DNA from: Amnibacterium flavum
GTDB lineage: Bacteria; Actinomycetota; Actinomycetes; Actinomycetales; Microbacteriaceae
Assembly (NCBI RefSeq): GCF_003097495.1
Contig: NZ_QEOP01000001.1
Location: 682,001-746,000 of the forward strand
Direction of reading: 5' to 3'
Length of the DNA stretch: 64,000 nt
In this document: positions 34,549 to 43,993 of the stretch, in pieces
Numbering within the stretch: the stretch's first letter is position 1
How the letters are laid out: each line of letters opens with the position of its first letter
Notes under the pieces: model-generated
The model's database searches: none
Told to the model about the DNA's origin: nothing
What the model saw: the letters and a program-made list of their open reading frames with translations, nothing else
Translations under genes and position numbers: made by a program

Positions 34549-35511
34549 ATGCCTCAGCCCGCAGACGTTTCCGAGCCGGGCTACAGCTATCTGGGACCCG
34601 CCGGTACGTTCACTGAGACCGCGTTGAAGCAGGTCGAAGAGGCTCAGGGCAAGCCGTGGAGGGCCGTCAACAACGTCGGCGAGGCGTTCGACGACGTGGT
34701 CTCGGGGCGCAGTGTCGCGGCGATGATCGCGATCGAGAACTCGGTCGAGGGCGGGGTCACCGCCACGCAGGACGCCCTCACCACGATTCCGCACCTCCGG
34801 ATCGCGGGCGAGTACCTCGTCCCGGTGCAGTTCGTGCTCGTCGCCCGCCCGGGCATCACCCTCGCGGATGTGCGGACAATCGGCGCCCACCCGGTCGCCT
34901 ACGCGCAGTGCCGCGAGTGGATCGAACGGAACCTGCCGACGCACGCGCACATCCCCGCGACCTCGAATGTCCAGGCCGCGGCCGATCTGCTGGGTGCCGA
35001 CGGGGCGATCATCGATGCTGCGATCGCGCCTCCCGGCATCGTCGATCACTACCCGCTCGAGATCCTCGGCGAGGACATCGGCGACAACCCCAATGCGGTG
35101 ACCCGCTTCGTGCTCGTGAGTACGACCACGGCACTGCCTGAGCGCACCGGCGCCGACAAGACGAGCATCGTCGCCGACCTCCCCGAGGACAAGGCGGGTG
35201 CGCTGCTCGAGCTGCTCGAGCAGTTCTCGACCCGCGGGATCAACATGAGCCTGCTGCAGTCCCGCCCCATCGGCGATGCCCTCGGCCGCTACCGGTTCGT
35301 CATCGACCTCGACGGGCACGTGCACGACGAGCGCGTGGCCGACGCGCTGCTGGGCCTTCGCCGCTTCAGTCCCCGTGTCGTCTTCCTCGGGTCCTACCCT
35401 CGCGCCGACGGGCGTCGCGCCGACGAGGTCGCCCAGTACTCCGACGAGAACTTCACCGACGCCCGTGACTGGCTGCGCGGCATCCTCTCGGGCGAACGCG
35501 TCGACCCGTAG
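34549..35511 (+). CDS. pheA: Prephenate dehydratase
   Basis: This 320-residue monofunctional prephenate dehydratase of phenylalanine synthesis begins with YLGPAGTFTETAL (14-26), contains IENSVEGGV (62-70) and has the catalytic TRF motif (185-187). It ends in an ACT regulatory domain (about 205-285) for phenylalanine feedback control. The usual ESRP of the ACT domain reads QSRP here (LLQSRPIG), a conservative change. The ATG at 34549 is supported by a -10 element 7 nt upstream; the longer frame starting inside the pgm gene is rejected. The gene is followed by the palindromic repeat cluster. Confidence 0.96.
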   Translation: MPQPADVSEPGYSYLGPAGTFTETALKQVEEAQGKPWRAVNNVGEAFDDVVSGRSVAAMIAIENSVEGGVTATQDALTTIPHLRIAGEYLVPVQFVLVARPGITLADVRTIGAHPVAYAQCREWIERNLPTHAHIPATSNVQAAADLLGADGAIIDAAIAPPGIVDHYPLEILGEDIGDNPNAVTRFVLVSTTTALPERTGADKTSIVADLPEDKAGALLELLEQFSTRGINMSLLQSRPIGDALGRYRFVIDLDGHVHDERVADALLGLRRFSPRVVFLGSYPRADGRRADEVAQYSDENFTDARDWLRGILSGERVDP

Positions 35512-35527
35512 GCCGCCCCGAGCCGGC

Positions 35528-35811
35528 ACCGCCCGCTGAGCTTGTCGAAGCGAACGCACGCGTTTCGACGAGCTCAACGAGCGGGGGTAGCCGCCCGCTG
35601 AGCGCAGCGAAGCGAAGGTGTGCGTCTCGACGGAGGGCTACCGCCCGCTGAGCTTGTCGAAGCGAAGGGGCGTCCTGCGTTTCGCTGCGCTCAACGGGCG
35701 CGAAGGTGTGTCCTGCGTTTCGCTGTGCTCAACGGGCGCGAAGGGGCGTCCTGCGTTTCGCTGCGCTCAACGGGCGCGAAGGTGCGCGTTTCGACGAGCT
35801 CAACGAGCAGG
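35528..35811. repeat. Cluster of about eight palindromic (REP-like) repeat units
   Basis: Units of about 25 bp based on CGCCCGCTGAGCTTGTCGAA and its inverse (TTCGACGAGCTCAACGAGCG) alternate with a variant core GAGCGCAGCGAAGCG / CGCTGCGCTCAACGGGCG. Direct-orientation units lie near 35529-35555, 35591-35618 and 35641-35668; inverse units lie near 35561-35585, 35678-35700, 35716-35738, 35754-35776 and 35785-35811. Each can fold into a hairpin and opposite units can pair with one another. The cluster fills the whole gap between pheA and the convergent kinase-like gene, as REP elements usually do, and may end transcription from both sides. Confidence 0.85.
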
Positions 35812-35816
35812 TGCCT

Positions 35817-36818
35817 CTACGACGCGGGGAGGCGGTCTTTCTGGTCGCTCGGGATCTTCACCTCGAGCGCGAGGTGGTCGACCCACGCCTTGACCGCGAC
35901 GGCCTGACCGAAGGTGTCGCCGTCGAGCTGGAACTCCTGCGGGTACTCGGGTCGGACGACGATCTCCTTGCCCTTCATGTACCGCAAGGTGCGCACCTCT
36001 TTGGTCTTGCCCATGAGCTTGCGGCCGACGTTGGTGCGGCGCAGCACGCCGTTCTCCCACACGATCTTCACCCAGATCTGCACCCAGCCGACGAACCCGT
36101 CGGGGCGGAGGGCGACGATGTCGAACACCCCGTCGTCGACCGCGGCTTCGGGCAGCAGGAGGATGTTGGCGGGCAGCGAACCGCAGTTGCCGATGAGGAT
36201 CGTGTTAATGCGGAGCGATCGCGGCTGGGCGCCGTCGAGGCGGAACCGAACGCGCAGCTTGTTGTTGCCGCGCAGCGACCGGGCGATCGCGTCGACGTAG
36301 GCGAGCCAGCCCACCTTCTTCTTGAGCGTCGGATTGGTGTTGGCGATCATCTTCGCGTCGAGCCCGAGGCCCGCCATGACGAGGAATACGTGCCGGTCGC
36401 GCGTGCCGTCGGTGCGCTCGATCTCGACGACTCCGAGGTCGATCTTGCGGTCGGCGCCGGTGAAGGCGGTGTCGACCGAGCCGGGCAGGTTGTCGAGGGT
36501 GAGGTCGAGGTTGCGGGCCAGCAGGTTGCCGGTTCCCGAGGGCAGAAGTGCGATCGGGATGCCGGAGTCGCGCAGTCCTTCGGCCACCGCGCGCACTGTT
36601 CCGTCGCCGCCTGCCGCGAGCACGACGTCGGCGCCGTCGTCGATCGCCTGGCGGGTGATGTCGGTGCCGGGGTCCTCTTCGCTGGTCTCGTACCAACGCG
36701 ATTCCGCCCAGCCGGCGGCTGCGGCGGAGGCGTCGACCGCAGCGCGGAGCGCCTCGAGATCGACCTTGATCGGGTTGTAGACGACCGCTGCGAACCGAGG
36801 TGCTTCCTCCGAGGCCAT
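35817..36818 (-). CDS. Diacylglycerol kinase/NAD kinase-fold lipid kinase (first copy)
   Basis: This 333-residue protein of the DagK catalytic-domain family shows VYNPIK near the N-terminus, the nucleotide-binding GGDGTVRAVAEGL (70-82) and LPSGTGNLLARNL. C-terminal beta-sandwich features include VDDGVFDIVALRP and EFQLDGDTFG. Related proteins phosphorylate diacylglycerol, sphingoid or other lipid hydroxyls; the substrate here is not fixed. The ATG at 36818 is chosen because TAGCGT lies 6 nt upstream, the leaderless arrangement; a GTG 6 nt earlier is an alternative. It is divergent from serS. A related gene lies at 53.4 kb. Confidence 0.92.
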   Translation of the reverse strand: MASEEAPRFAAVVYNPIKVDLEALRAAVDASAAAAGWAESRWYETSEEDPGTDITRQAIDDGADVVLAAGGDGTVRAVAEGLRDSGIPIALLPSGTGNLLARNLDLTLDNLPGSVDTAFTGADRKIDLGVVEIERTDGTRDRHVFLVMAGLGLDAKMIANTNPTLKKKVGWLAYVDAIARSLRGNNKLRVRFRLDGAQPRSLRINTILIGNCGSLPANILLLPEAAVDDGVFDIVALRPDGFVGWVQIWVKIVWENGVLRRTNVGRKLMGKTKEVRTLRYMKGKEIVVRPEYPQEFQLDGDTFGQAVAVKAWVDHLALEVKIPSDQKDRLPAS

Positions 36819-36824
36819 GCGCAC

Positions 36825-36830
36825 ACGCTA
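36825..36830 (-). promoter_or_regulatory. -10 element of leaderless lipid-kinase promoter (TAGCGT)
   Basis: TAGCGT on the minus strand, then 6 nt, then ATG at 36818. Confidence 0.5.
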
Positions 36831-36871
36831 GCCCAGGTCACACAGCGAATCCGGGGACGGCGGCACGCGGG

Positions 36872-36877
36872 TAGGGT
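36872..36877 (+). promoter_or_regulatory. -10 element of leaderless serS promoter (TAGGGT)
   Basis: TAGGGT, then 6 nt, then the GTG at 36884. Confidence 0.55.
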
Positions 36878-36883
36878 GGTTTC

Positions 36884-38155
36884 GTGATCGACCCCGCATT
36901 GCTCCGAGACTCGCCCGAGCTCGTGAAGCGGTCGCAGACGTCACGCGGTGCCTCCGTCGACCTCGTCGACGCCGCCCGCGATGCCGATGCCGAGCGCCGC
37001 GAAGCACTCACCAGCTTCGAGAGCCTCCGGGCCGAGCAGAACGCGTACGGCAAGCGGGTCGCCGCCGCTCCCAAGGAGGAGAAGGCGGCTCTCGTCGCGC
37101 AGGTGCAGCAGCTCGCCGCCGACGTCAAGGCGGCCGGCGCACGTGCGAACGCCGCCGAGGAGGCGTTCACCTCGATCGCCCGCGGCATCCCGAACATCGT
37201 GCTCGACGGGGTTCCGGCAGGCGGCGAGGACGACTACGTCGTTCTCCGCGAGGTGGGCGAACGTCCGGTCTTCGACTTCGCCGCTCGCGATCACCTCGAG
37301 ATCGCCGAGGGGCTCGACGCCATCGACATGGCACGCGGTGCCAAGGTGTCCGGGGCGCGCTTCTACTTCCTCAAGGGCATCGGTGCCCGCCTCGAACTGG
37401 CGATCATGAGCCTCGGCCTCGATCACGCGCTGAAGGCGGGCTTCACCCCCGTCATCCCGCCGACGCTGGTTCGCCCCGAGATCATGGAGGGCACCGGCTT
37501 CCTCGGCGAGCACGCCGACGAGGTCTACTACCTCCCCGCCGACGAGCTGTACCTGACGGGCACGAGCGAGGTGGCGCTCGCCGGGCTGCACTCCGACGAG
37601 ATCGTCGATCTCTCGAAGGGTCCGCTGCGCTACGCCGGCTGGTCGACCTGCTACCGCCGCGAAGCCGGCTCGTACGGCCGGGATACTCGCGGGATCATCC
37701 GCGTCCACCAGTTCAACAAGCTCGAGATGTTCGTCTACACGACGCCCGACCAGGCCGAGGCCGAGCACGAGCGTCTGCTCGGCTGGCAGGAGTCGATGCT
37801 CCAGTCGCTGGGGCTCAGCTACCGCGTGATCGACACGGCTGCGGGCGATCTGGGCACGAGCGCCGCCCGCAAGTTCGACGTCGAGGCATGGGTTCCCACC
37901 CAGGACGCGTACCGCGAGCTCACGTCGACCTCGAACTGCACGACTTACCAGGGTCGTCGCCTCGGCATCCGCGCCCGTGGCGAGTCGGGTCGCACCGAGC
38001 CCGTCGCGACGCTCAACGGAACCCTTGCAACGACGCGGTGGATCGTCGCGCTTCTCGAGACCCGTCAGCGGGAGGACGGCTCGGTCGTGGTCCCGGAGGC
38101 GCTGCGACCGTACCTCGGCGGCCTCGAGGTGCTCGAGCCGGTGACCGCGCAGTGA
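36884..38155 (+). CDS. serS: Seryl-tRNA synthetase
   Basis: This 423-residue class II aminoacyl-tRNA synthetase charges tRNA-Ser. The N-terminal antiparallel coiled-coil arm (about residues 25-105, Ala/Glu/Lys-rich) binds the long variable arm of tRNA-Ser. The catalytic core has [15 protein letters not shown], motif 2 ([22 protein letters not shown]) and motif 3 ([15 protein letters not shown]). The GTG start is supported by the leaderless -10 element 6 nt upstream. The stop overlaps the GTG of a HAD phosphatase gene. Two tRNA-Ser genes occur in the window, one of them about 0.9 kb downstream. Confidence 0.97.
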   Translation: MIDPALLRDSPELVKRSQTSRGASVDLVDAARDADAERREALTSFESLRAEQNAYGKRVAAAPKEEKAALVAQVQQLAADVKAAGARANAAEEAFTSIARGIPNIVLDGVPAGGEDDYVVLREVGERPVFDFAARDHLEIAEGLDAIDMARGAKVSGARFYFLKGIGARLELAIMSLGLDHALKAGFTPVIPPTLVRPEIMEGTGFLGEHADEVYYLPADELYLTGTSEVALAGLHSDEIVDLSKGPLRYAGWSTCYRREAGSYGRDTRGIIRVHQFNKLEMFVYTTPDQAEAEHERLLGWQESMLQSLGLSYRVIDTAAGDLGTSAARKFDVEAWVPTQDAYRELTSTSNCTTYQGRRLGIRARGESGRTEPVATLNGTLATTRWIVALLETRQREDGSVVVPEALRPYLGGLEVLEPVTAQ

Positions 38156-38991
38156 CCGACGCTGCATCCTCCTGGCCTGCTGACCGTTACCTCGTCGCCC
38201 TCGACATCGACGGCACGATCCTGCATGAGAACGGGCAGCTCTCCGACGCCGTCGTGAACGAGGTGCGCCGGCTGAGCCGCGAGGGCAACGAAGTCATGCT
38301 CGCGACCGGTCGCTCGGTGGCGACCGCACTCCCCGTGCTCGACCAGCTCGGCATCGCCCCCGAGTACGTCGTCTGCTCCAACGGCGCGATCACGGTCCGC
38401 CGCGACCCGGCAGCGCCTCTCGGCTACCGCCGCGAATACGTCGAGACCTTCGATCCGACCTCGGTTCTGACCACGATCCGTTCGCACCTGGGCGGCGCAC
38501 GCTACGCCGTCGAGGATGAGACGGGCTTCTACCGTCACACCGATGAGTTCCCCGAGACCGTACTGGGCCTCGCGAGCGAGACCGTCGACTTCGATGGCCT
38601 GCTCGGTACCCGCGCCACTCGCGTCGTCGTGATCTCGCCGGACCACGGTCTCGAGGATTTCCTCGGCGTCGTCGAGCGGATGGGTCTGCACCGGGTCAGC
38701 TATGCGGTCGGCTGGACCGCGTGGCTCGACATCGCTCCCGACGGGGTCAACAAGGCGACGGCCCTCGAACGCGTTCGGGAGATCCTCGGTGCTCCCGCGA
38801 CGAACGTCGTGGCCGTCGGCGATGGTCGGAACGACATCGAGATGCTCGAGTGGGCGGGTCGATCCGGGCGCGGTGTCGCGATGGGGCAGGCGCCTCAGGA
38901 CGTGCTCGACGTGGCCTCCGAGATCACTGCGCCGGTGAGTGAGGACGGCCTCGCGCTCCTGCTCCGCTCGATCGGCTCTCAGGGCCGCTGA
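38152..38991 (+). CDS. Cof-type HAD-IIB phosphatase
   Basis: This 279-residue HAD-superfamily hydrolase has motif I in [10 protein letters not shown] (nucleophilic Asp), motif II in MLATGRS, a Lys in GVNKATALE, and motifs III/IV in [14 protein letters not shown]. The cap domain is of type C2b, typical of Cof phosphatases that dephosphorylate sugar phosphates, pyridoxal phosphate or flavin precursors. The GTG start overlaps the serS stop (GTGA, 38152-38155), so the pair is co-translated. The substrate cannot be named from sequence. A serS-HAD pairing is common in actinobacteria, but its functional meaning is unclear. Confidence 0.93.
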   Translation: MTDAASSWPADRYLVALDIDGTILHENGQLSDAVVNEVRRLSREGNEVMLATGRSVATALPVLDQLGIAPEYVVCSNGAITVRRDPAAPLGYRREYVETFDPTSVLTTIRSHLGGARYAVEDETGFYRHTDEFPETVLGLASETVDFDGLLGTRATRVVVISPDHGLEDFLGVVERMGLHRVSYAVGWTAWLDIAPDGVNKATALERVREILGAPATNVVAVGDGRNDIEMLEWAGRSGRGVAMGQAPQDVLDVASEITAPVSEDGLALLLRSIGSQGR

Positions 38992-39057
38992 CCTCTCCCG
39001 CCTCGTGCGCTGCGCGGGCGGTCGGTTAGACTCGTGGCCGCTTCGCGTGCGAAGCGA

Positions 39058-39142
39058 GGAGGGCTGTCCGAGCGGCCGATGGAGCCAGTCTTGAAAACTG
39101 GTGGGCAGAAATGTCTCTAGGGTTCGAATCCCTAGCCCTCCG
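39058..39142 (+). tRNA. tRNA-Ser (anticodon UGA)
   Basis: This 85-nt cloverleaf has acceptor stem GGAGGGC / GCCCTCC, anticodon stem CCAGT/ACTGG with loop CTTGAAA (anticodon TGA), a long variable arm and the T-arm GGTTCGAATCC. TAGACT at 39027-39032 is a suitable -10 element. Confidence 0.95.
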
Positions 39143-39302
39143 CATCGGGGGGATGCTGTGCGCTGCCGTGTCGGCGGACATCGCGGCATCGCAGGTCGAG
39201 TCGTCGTTCCGATCCCCGGTCTTTTCGCGGCAGGCGGACGTACCATCGGAGGCCCACGCGGCCTGAGGTCGCGATCCGACACGGCGACCGGAAGTCGAAT
39301 CC

Positions 39303-39665
39303 ATGAGCGATATCACCGTTGAGAACATCCGCGACTGGCAAGACCATGACGTGGTCGATACGGGCGGCGACAAGATCGGCTCCCTGGAGTCGGTCTACTT
39401 CGACACCGCTACCGACGCCCCGACATTCGCCGCTGTGCAGATCGGTATTCCGGGAAGACGGCGGCTCGTCTTCGCGCCGCTGATCGGGGCAGTCGTCGCG
39501 CCGAAGTACATCAAGCTGCAGGCGGACAAGAAGACCATCAAGAACGCGCCGTCGATCGAGACGGACGGAGAGCTCACCACCGAGATCGAAGCGGCCGTCT
39601 TCGAGCACTACGGACTGCCGTACTCCCTCGGCGCAGAAGGCGAGCGGCGGCTCGGCCGCCGCTGA
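39303..39665 (+). CDS. PRC-barrel domain protein
   Basis: This 120-residue soluble protein starts with a PRC-barrel domain (IRDWQDHDVVDTGGDKIGSLESVYFDT; RRLVFAPLIGAVV; YIKLQADKKTIKNAPSI), followed by a short acidic helix (ELTTEIEAAVFEHYGL) seen in actinobacterial stress-associated PRC-barrel proteins. These proteins have no established enzymatic activity and may bind RNA or other proteins. The ATG follows a weak GGAAG site. It stands alone between tRNA-Ser and the carbohydrate locus. Confidence 0.88.
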   Translation: MSDITVENIRDWQDHDVVDTGGDKIGSLESVYFDTATDAPTFAAVQIGIPGRRRLVFAPLIGAVVAPKYIKLQADKKTIKNAPSIETDGELTTEIEAAVFEHYGLPYSLGAEGERRLGRR

Positions 39666-39898
39666 TCTTCCCGGACCCGGCCTGCTCCGCCGGGTTCACA
39701 TCCACGAGGCATCGCCAACGCGCACCCCGAGGTTAGGTGCTGATCCGCGTCGACGTCTCGTCGCCGTGACTGCGGCAGGCTGGCCCCGCTGCCGTCGTCG
39801 CAGCCGTCAGTCAGGGGCAGAATGGCGCGCCCGGAAATCGAGTGACGCTCGGGTGGCTTGCGATTAGCCGCCGAACCTGCGTAAAATCTCGCCGATCG

Positions 39899-39912
39899 GT
39901 AAAACGATATAC
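39899..39912. promoter_or_regulatory. LacI-type operator at the promoter of the carbohydrate locus
   Basis: GTAAAACGATATAC is a quasi-palindrome (five of seven pairs) with a central CG. It overlaps a TATACT -10 element (39908-39913) 21 nt upstream of the first gene. The 16-mer CGGTAAAACGATATAC recurs exactly at 53284-53299 before glycerate kinase. Confidence 0.75.
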
Positions 39913-39934
39913 TTCCAACGGCGGGATGTGACGA

Positions 39935-40813
39935 ATGGCCAGTGTCGGCTTCATAGGTCTGGGTGTCATGGGCATGCCCATGGCAGCGAACATCGTGCGG
40001 GCCGGTCATTCCGTGTCGGCATACGTTCGTCGGCCGGAACGCGCCGAGATCGCTCGCCGGCACGGCATCGCCGTCTCCGACTCGATCGAAGGCGCCGTCT
40101 CCGAGGCCGAAATCGTCATCTCCATGCTCCCCGACGGGCCCGCGGTGATCCGGGTTGCACTCGGCGAGGACGGGATCCTGGCCTCGATCGCTTCGTCGGC
40201 TGTCTACGTGGACATGAGCACGATCGCCCCGTCCGAATGGGCCGAAGTGGCGAGCGCCTTCGATGAGAAGAGCATCGCCGTGATCGACGCTCCGGTCAGC
40301 GGTGGCGAGGCTGCGGCGGTCGAAGGCGTCCTCTCGATCATGGCCGGTGGTGACGAGGCCGACATCGCCCGCGTCTCCCCGGTGCTCGGAACGATGGGAA
40401 CCGTCACCGTAGTCGGGCCGCGCGGGGCGGGGCAGGTCACCAAGGCGGCCAACCAGCTCGTGGTCGCGGGCAACATCCAATTGGTGGCGGAGGCCCTGGT
40501 CTTCCTCGAACGCCATGGGGTCGAGACCGAGACCGCCCTGGGCGTGCTCGGTCGCGGGCTCGCCGGGAGCACGGTCATCGATCGCAAGGGCGCGGCCATG
40601 CTCGCGGCACGCTACGAACCCGGCTTCCGGCTGTCGCTCCACGCCAAGGACCTCGGCATCGTCGCCGACGCCGCTCGGCTCGAGCGCCTCTCCCTCCCGC
40701 TCGCGGCCGCGGTCACCCAGCTCGTCAACTCGGCAGTCGCCCGAGGCGACGGCGACCTCGACCACAGCGCCCTCTACCGGCGCTCCCGCGAGGCGAACGG
40801 ACTCGAGCGATGA
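39935..40813 (+). CDS. NADP-dependent 2-hydroxy-3-oxopropionate (tartronate semialdehyde) reductase-like enzyme
   Basis: This 292-residue beta-hydroxyacid dehydrogenase has the nucleotide-binding FIGLGVMGMPMAANI (6-20), substrate-binding DAPVSGGEAAA (118-128) and the catalytic Lys170 in GAGQVTKAANQ. The family includes tartronate semialdehyde reductase and 3-hydroxyisobutyrate dehydrogenase. The first is favoured because the co-regulated gene at 52.2 kb is glycerate kinase, the next enzyme of that pathway. It is the first gene of a ten-gene transcript, with stop and start of the next gene overlapping (ATGA). The operator-bearing promoter lies directly upstream. The family is secure and the substrate inferred. 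Confidence 0.9.
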   Translation: MASVGFIGLGVMGMPMAANIVRAGHSVSAYVRRPERAEIARRHGIAVSDSIEGAVSEAEIVISMLPDGPAVIRVALGEDGILASIASSAVYVDMSTIAPSEWAEVASAFDEKSIAVIDAPVSGGEAAAVEGVLSIMAGGDEADIARVSPVLGTMGTVTVVGPRGAGQVTKAANQLVVAGNIQLVAEALVFLERHGVETETALGVLGRGLAGSTVIDRKGAAMLAARYEPGFRLSLHAKDLGIVADAARLERLSLPLAAAVTQLVNSAVARGDGDLDHSALYRRSREANGLER

Positions 40814-42927
40814 CCCTCGTCAGCGGCGAGACCATCCGGGATGGGCAGGGCGACGCGCACCGTCCGTGGTGGCGGGAGCCGTTCCGCGTCTTCCAGACCA
40901 ACCTCCGCGAGACCGACACGGTGCTCGACGTCGAGAAGACTCTCGACGCGATCGAGGAGCACGGTTCGAACGCCTGGTTGATCAACGCCGGCGGGATCCT
41001 CTCGTTCTACCCGACGCGGCTCGGACACCAGACCCGGAACCCCCATCTGGCGGAGCGACCGTCGGGCGACCTGCTCGGTGACGCCGTGGAAGCCGCACAC
41101 GCCCGGGGTATCCGCGTCATCGCACGCATGGACTTCTCGAAGGTCGGCCGCCGCGTCGCCGAGGAGCACCCCGACTGGCTGTACGTCGGCCCCGACGGCG
41201 AGTACCAGGAGTACCAGGGGCTCTTCAGCACCTGCCCCAGTGCGGGCTATTACCAGACGGCCGCATTCGAAGCTCTGACCGAGGTCGCGGAGCGGTACGG
41301 GGTCGACGGCTTCTTCTTCAACTGGTTCGGCTTCAACGAGATCGACTACTCCGGCCGGTACCGCGGCGTCTCGCAGAACGAGTCCTCCCGCCGCGGTTTC
41401 GCCGAGTTCTCCGGGGGCCAGGAGCTCCCCGTCGGCCCGGAGTCCGAGAACTACCTCACCTGGCGCGCCTACGCGGGCCGCACGATCGGCGATCTCACCC
41501 GGCGATTCCGCGAGCACATCTCGGCTCTCCTGCCGGATGCCTGCTTCATCCGAGGCCCCGGTGCGGACATCATCTTCCACGAGGCCAACAACGAGCTCGG
41601 CCGTCTCCTCTGGCCCTCCGCGACGTCCGAGGCGGTGAGCGTCGCGAAATCGGCCGACCCCGAACGTCCGGTGTTCGTCAACTCGGTCGCCTTCGTCGAC
41701 ATGCCCTACCGCCTGGCCGCAGAGGATTCCGCGCACTACGAGCAGTACATCGCGCAGACGCTGGCCCGGGGCGGTGCGCCCTCGGTCTACATCATGGGAG
41801 AGCCCGGCGCGATCGACTACCCGAACGTCGCCGCGGTCTCGCCGCTGTTCCGGTTCCACCGCGACCACCACCGCGACTACGCGGATCTGCGCCCTGCGGC
41901 CCAGGTGGCGATCGTCAGGCCCGACAGCGTCGTGCTCGACCCGATCGCCTTCGGGACCGCGCTCGCGGAGTTCCGCGGGATCTATCGCGCCCTCCAGCAG
42001 GCGCATGTGCCGTTCGACGTCGTGGCATCCGCCGACCTCGCAGCAGCCCTGAGCGGGCCCGGCCTCGCCGAGCACCGGGTGCTGGTGCTCCCTGATGTCG
42101 GCCCGGTCGACCCGGCCGTCGCCGCGGAGCTCGATCGCCGGGTCGCCGACGGTCTGACGGTCGTCCTCACCGGCGCGAGCGCGACGGGACGGGACGGCGG
42201 AGCGCAGCTGACCCACTCGCCGGTCGAGGCTCTCGGGAAGCCGCTCATCGGACAGGACGCCTACGCGCTCTATGCGGTGGAGCCTGCCGAGCCCGGCAGT
42301 CACCCGCGCCACCCCGTCGTCCCGATCATCGGCAGCAGCTACCCGATGACCGTCCGCTCCAGCGCCGCGACCGAATTCGCCCTCGTTCCTCCCGCCCCGT
42401 TCGGACCTCCGGAGAAGGCGTACGGCAACACGGTGAGCGCGGCGCCCGCGATCGTCACTGCCGCGGCCGGCGACGGATCCGTCATTGTCATCCCCTGGTC
42501 GATCGGCCGGAGCTTCTACGAGGTCGGGCTCTCCGTCATCGGCGACCTGATCGCGCGAGTCGTCGACGGCGCGCGACGCGGACACCGCCTCCGTTTCGAC
42601 CTCCCGCCGCATATCGAGGTCACGGAGCAGAGAAGCGAGGCCGGGACGGTGCTGCACCTGGTCAACCTCAGCGGCGTCCAGGGCAACACCTTCGTTCCGC
42701 CCGTGACCGCCCACGGGGGAGGCGTGATCAGCGATCGCCCGATCCGTGCGACCGATCTGCGCAGCGACTCGGCGCTCACCGTCACCGCTGTCCACGGCGG
42801 CTGGCGGGTCGACCTGCCGCCGATCGGCGCGCTCGCCGTGATCAGAATCGAATACGAAGCCCCTCTCACGGCCGACGAACCGGCCGCTCGCCCCCGCACT
42901 CCCGAAACGACGAGGAACGATGACTGA
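40810..42927 (+). CDS. Putative glycoside hydrolase (GHL6-like barrel with beta-galactosidase trimerisation-like domain)
   Basis: This 705-residue protein appears to combine an N-terminal TIM-barrel of the hypothetical glycosyl hydrolase 6 type with a GATase-like trimerisation domain. In the barrel, WLINAGGILSFYPTRLG, ARGIRVIARMDFSKV and YGVDGFFFNWFGFNE are read as barrel strands. The second domain covers about residues 370-520 (FRGIYRALQQAHVPFDVV; HRVLVLPDVGPV), and a C-terminal beta domain ends with WRVDLPPIGALAVIRIE. No signal peptide is seen, so it would act inside the cell on imported material. The catalytic acids cannot be fixed by eye. The ATG overlaps the reductase stop. Context supports carbohydrate cleavage; the substrate is unknown. 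Confidence 0.75.
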   Translation: MTLVSGETIRDGQGDAHRPWWREPFRVFQTNLRETDTVLDVEKTLDAIEEHGSNAWLINAGGILSFYPTRLGHQTRNPHLAERPSGDLLGDAVEAAHARGIRVIARMDFSKVGRRVAEEHPDWLYVGPDGEYQEYQGLFSTCPSAGYYQTAAFEALTEVAERYGVDGFFFNWFGFNEIDYSGRYRGVSQNESSRRGFAEFSGGQELPVGPESENYLTWRAYAGRTIGDLTRRFREHISALLPDACFIRGPGADIIFHEANNELGRLLWPSATSEAVSVAKSADPERPVFVNSVAFVDMPYRLAAEDSAHYEQYIAQTLARGGAPSVYIMGEPGAIDYPNVAAVSPLFRFHRDHHRDYADLRPAAQVAIVRPDSVVLDPIAFGTALAEFRGIYRALQQAHVPFDVVASADLAAALSGPGLAEHRVLVLPDVGPVDPAVAAELDRRVADGLTVVLTGASATGRDGGAQLTHSPVEALGKPLIGQDAYALYAVEPAEPGSHPRHPVVPIIGSSYPMTVRSSAATEFALVPPAPFGPPEKAYGNTVSAAPAIVTAAAGDGSVIVIPWSIGRSFYEVGLSVIGDLIARVVDGARRGHRLRFDLPPHIEVTEQRSEAGTVLHLVNLSGVQGNTFVPPVTAHGGGVISDRPIRATDLRSDSALTVTAVHGGWRVDLPPIGALAVIRIEYEAPLTADEPAARPRTPETTRNDD

Positions 42928-43927
42928 CAACCGGACCATCTCGACAGTGCTCGCCACCGTCCCGTTCACCGAGGACGAACTGGAGCAGCTGAGGACCGCG
43001 TTCGCCCCCGCCGAGTTCGTCTGGGCGGCGTCGGACGACAGCGAGCTGATCGCCGCGACGCTCGAACGGGCTGATGTGGCCGTGCTCGAGGGCGACCTCG
43101 ACGACCGGCACATCGCCGCACCGCACCTGCAGTGGATCCACTGCGACCACTCCGGGCTGAACAAGTCGGCCCGGCCCGAGGTGTTCGAGAAGGGCCTCAT
43201 CGTCAGCGGGTCGGCCGGCCGATCCGCGCCCGCTCTCGCGCAGCACGGCTTCTACTTCGCGCTGTCCCTCACCTACAAGGCACGGGAACTGCTCCGCGAC
43301 CAGGCCGCCCGCACCTGGCGCGGCATCCCCGACTACTTCTACCGCCCGGCGCTCTGGGGCCAGACCCTCGGCGTCGTCGGCTTCGGCGCCACCGGACAGG
43401 AGATGGCCAAGCTCGGCTGCGCCTTCGGCATGCGGGTCGTCGTCCTGCGCCGGAAAGGCGGCGACGCCCCCGACTACGTCGACGAGATGCTCGCGACATC
43501 CGAGGGCGACAGCGTCGAAGACCTCATCGATCGCGCCGATGTGATCATGCTCGCCACCCAGCTGACCGACGAGACGCATCACCTCTTCGGGGCGGCGCAG
43601 TTCGACCGGATGAAGCAGTCGGCGATCCTCATCAACATCTCCCGCGGACCCGTCGTCGACGAGGCGGCCCTCGTCGAAGCGCTCGAGCAGGGCAAGATCG
43701 CCGGCGCGGCGTCGGACGTCTTCTCTGCCGAGCCGCTGCCCTCCGATTCGGCTCTGTGGGACGCGCCGAACTTCTATCTGACCCCGCACATGACCCCGCG
43801 GATGCCCGACAAGACCCAGCGCTCGATCGACATCATCGTCGAGAACGCCCGCCGGTACCGTGCCGGCGAACCCCTCCTCAACCAGCTCAGCGAAGCCGAC
43901 GCCTACCGCGCCGGCCGAGCGAGCTGA
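42920..43927 (+). CDS. D-isomer-specific 2-hydroxyacid dehydrogenase
   Basis: This 335-residue NAD-dependent dehydrogenase has the Rossmann motif GVVGFGATG (151-159), the catalytic Arg242 in NISRGPVVDE, Glu271 in SAEPLP and His290 in TPHMTPR, so the active site is complete. The ATG overlaps the preceding stop by 8 bp. In this locus it could act on glycerate, glyoxylate/hydroxypyruvate or a sugar-derived 2-hydroxyacid. Together with the tartronate semialdehyde reductase-like gene it suggests that breakdown passes through short hydroxyacids. The precise substrate is not evident from sequence. Confidence 0.9.
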   Translation: MTDNRTISTVLATVPFTEDELEQLRTAFAPAEFVWAASDDSELIAATLERADVAVLEGDLDDRHIAAPHLQWIHCDHSGLNKSARPEVFEKGLIVSGSAGRSAPALAQHGFYFALSLTYKARELLRDQAARTWRGIPDYFYRPALWGQTLGVVGFGATGQEMAKLGCAFGMRVVVLRRKGGDAPDYVDEMLATSEGDSVEDLIDRADVIMLATQLTDETHHLFGAAQFDRMKQSAILINISRGPVVDEAALVEALEQGKIAGAASDVFSAEPLPSDSALWDAPNFYLTPHMTPRMPDKTQRSIDIIVENARRYRAGEPLLNQLSEADAYRAGRAS

Positions 43928-43993
43928 CCTACCCCGCCCTGCACCACCTCAGCCATGCCCACCTTCCAACGCAGTAAGAATGGAGCACCGCCC

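Noticed and set aside
35528-35811. Possible CRISPR array
   Set aside because: Units alternate in orientation, have unequal spacing and no unique spacers, and no cas genes are present; they are REP-like palindromes.
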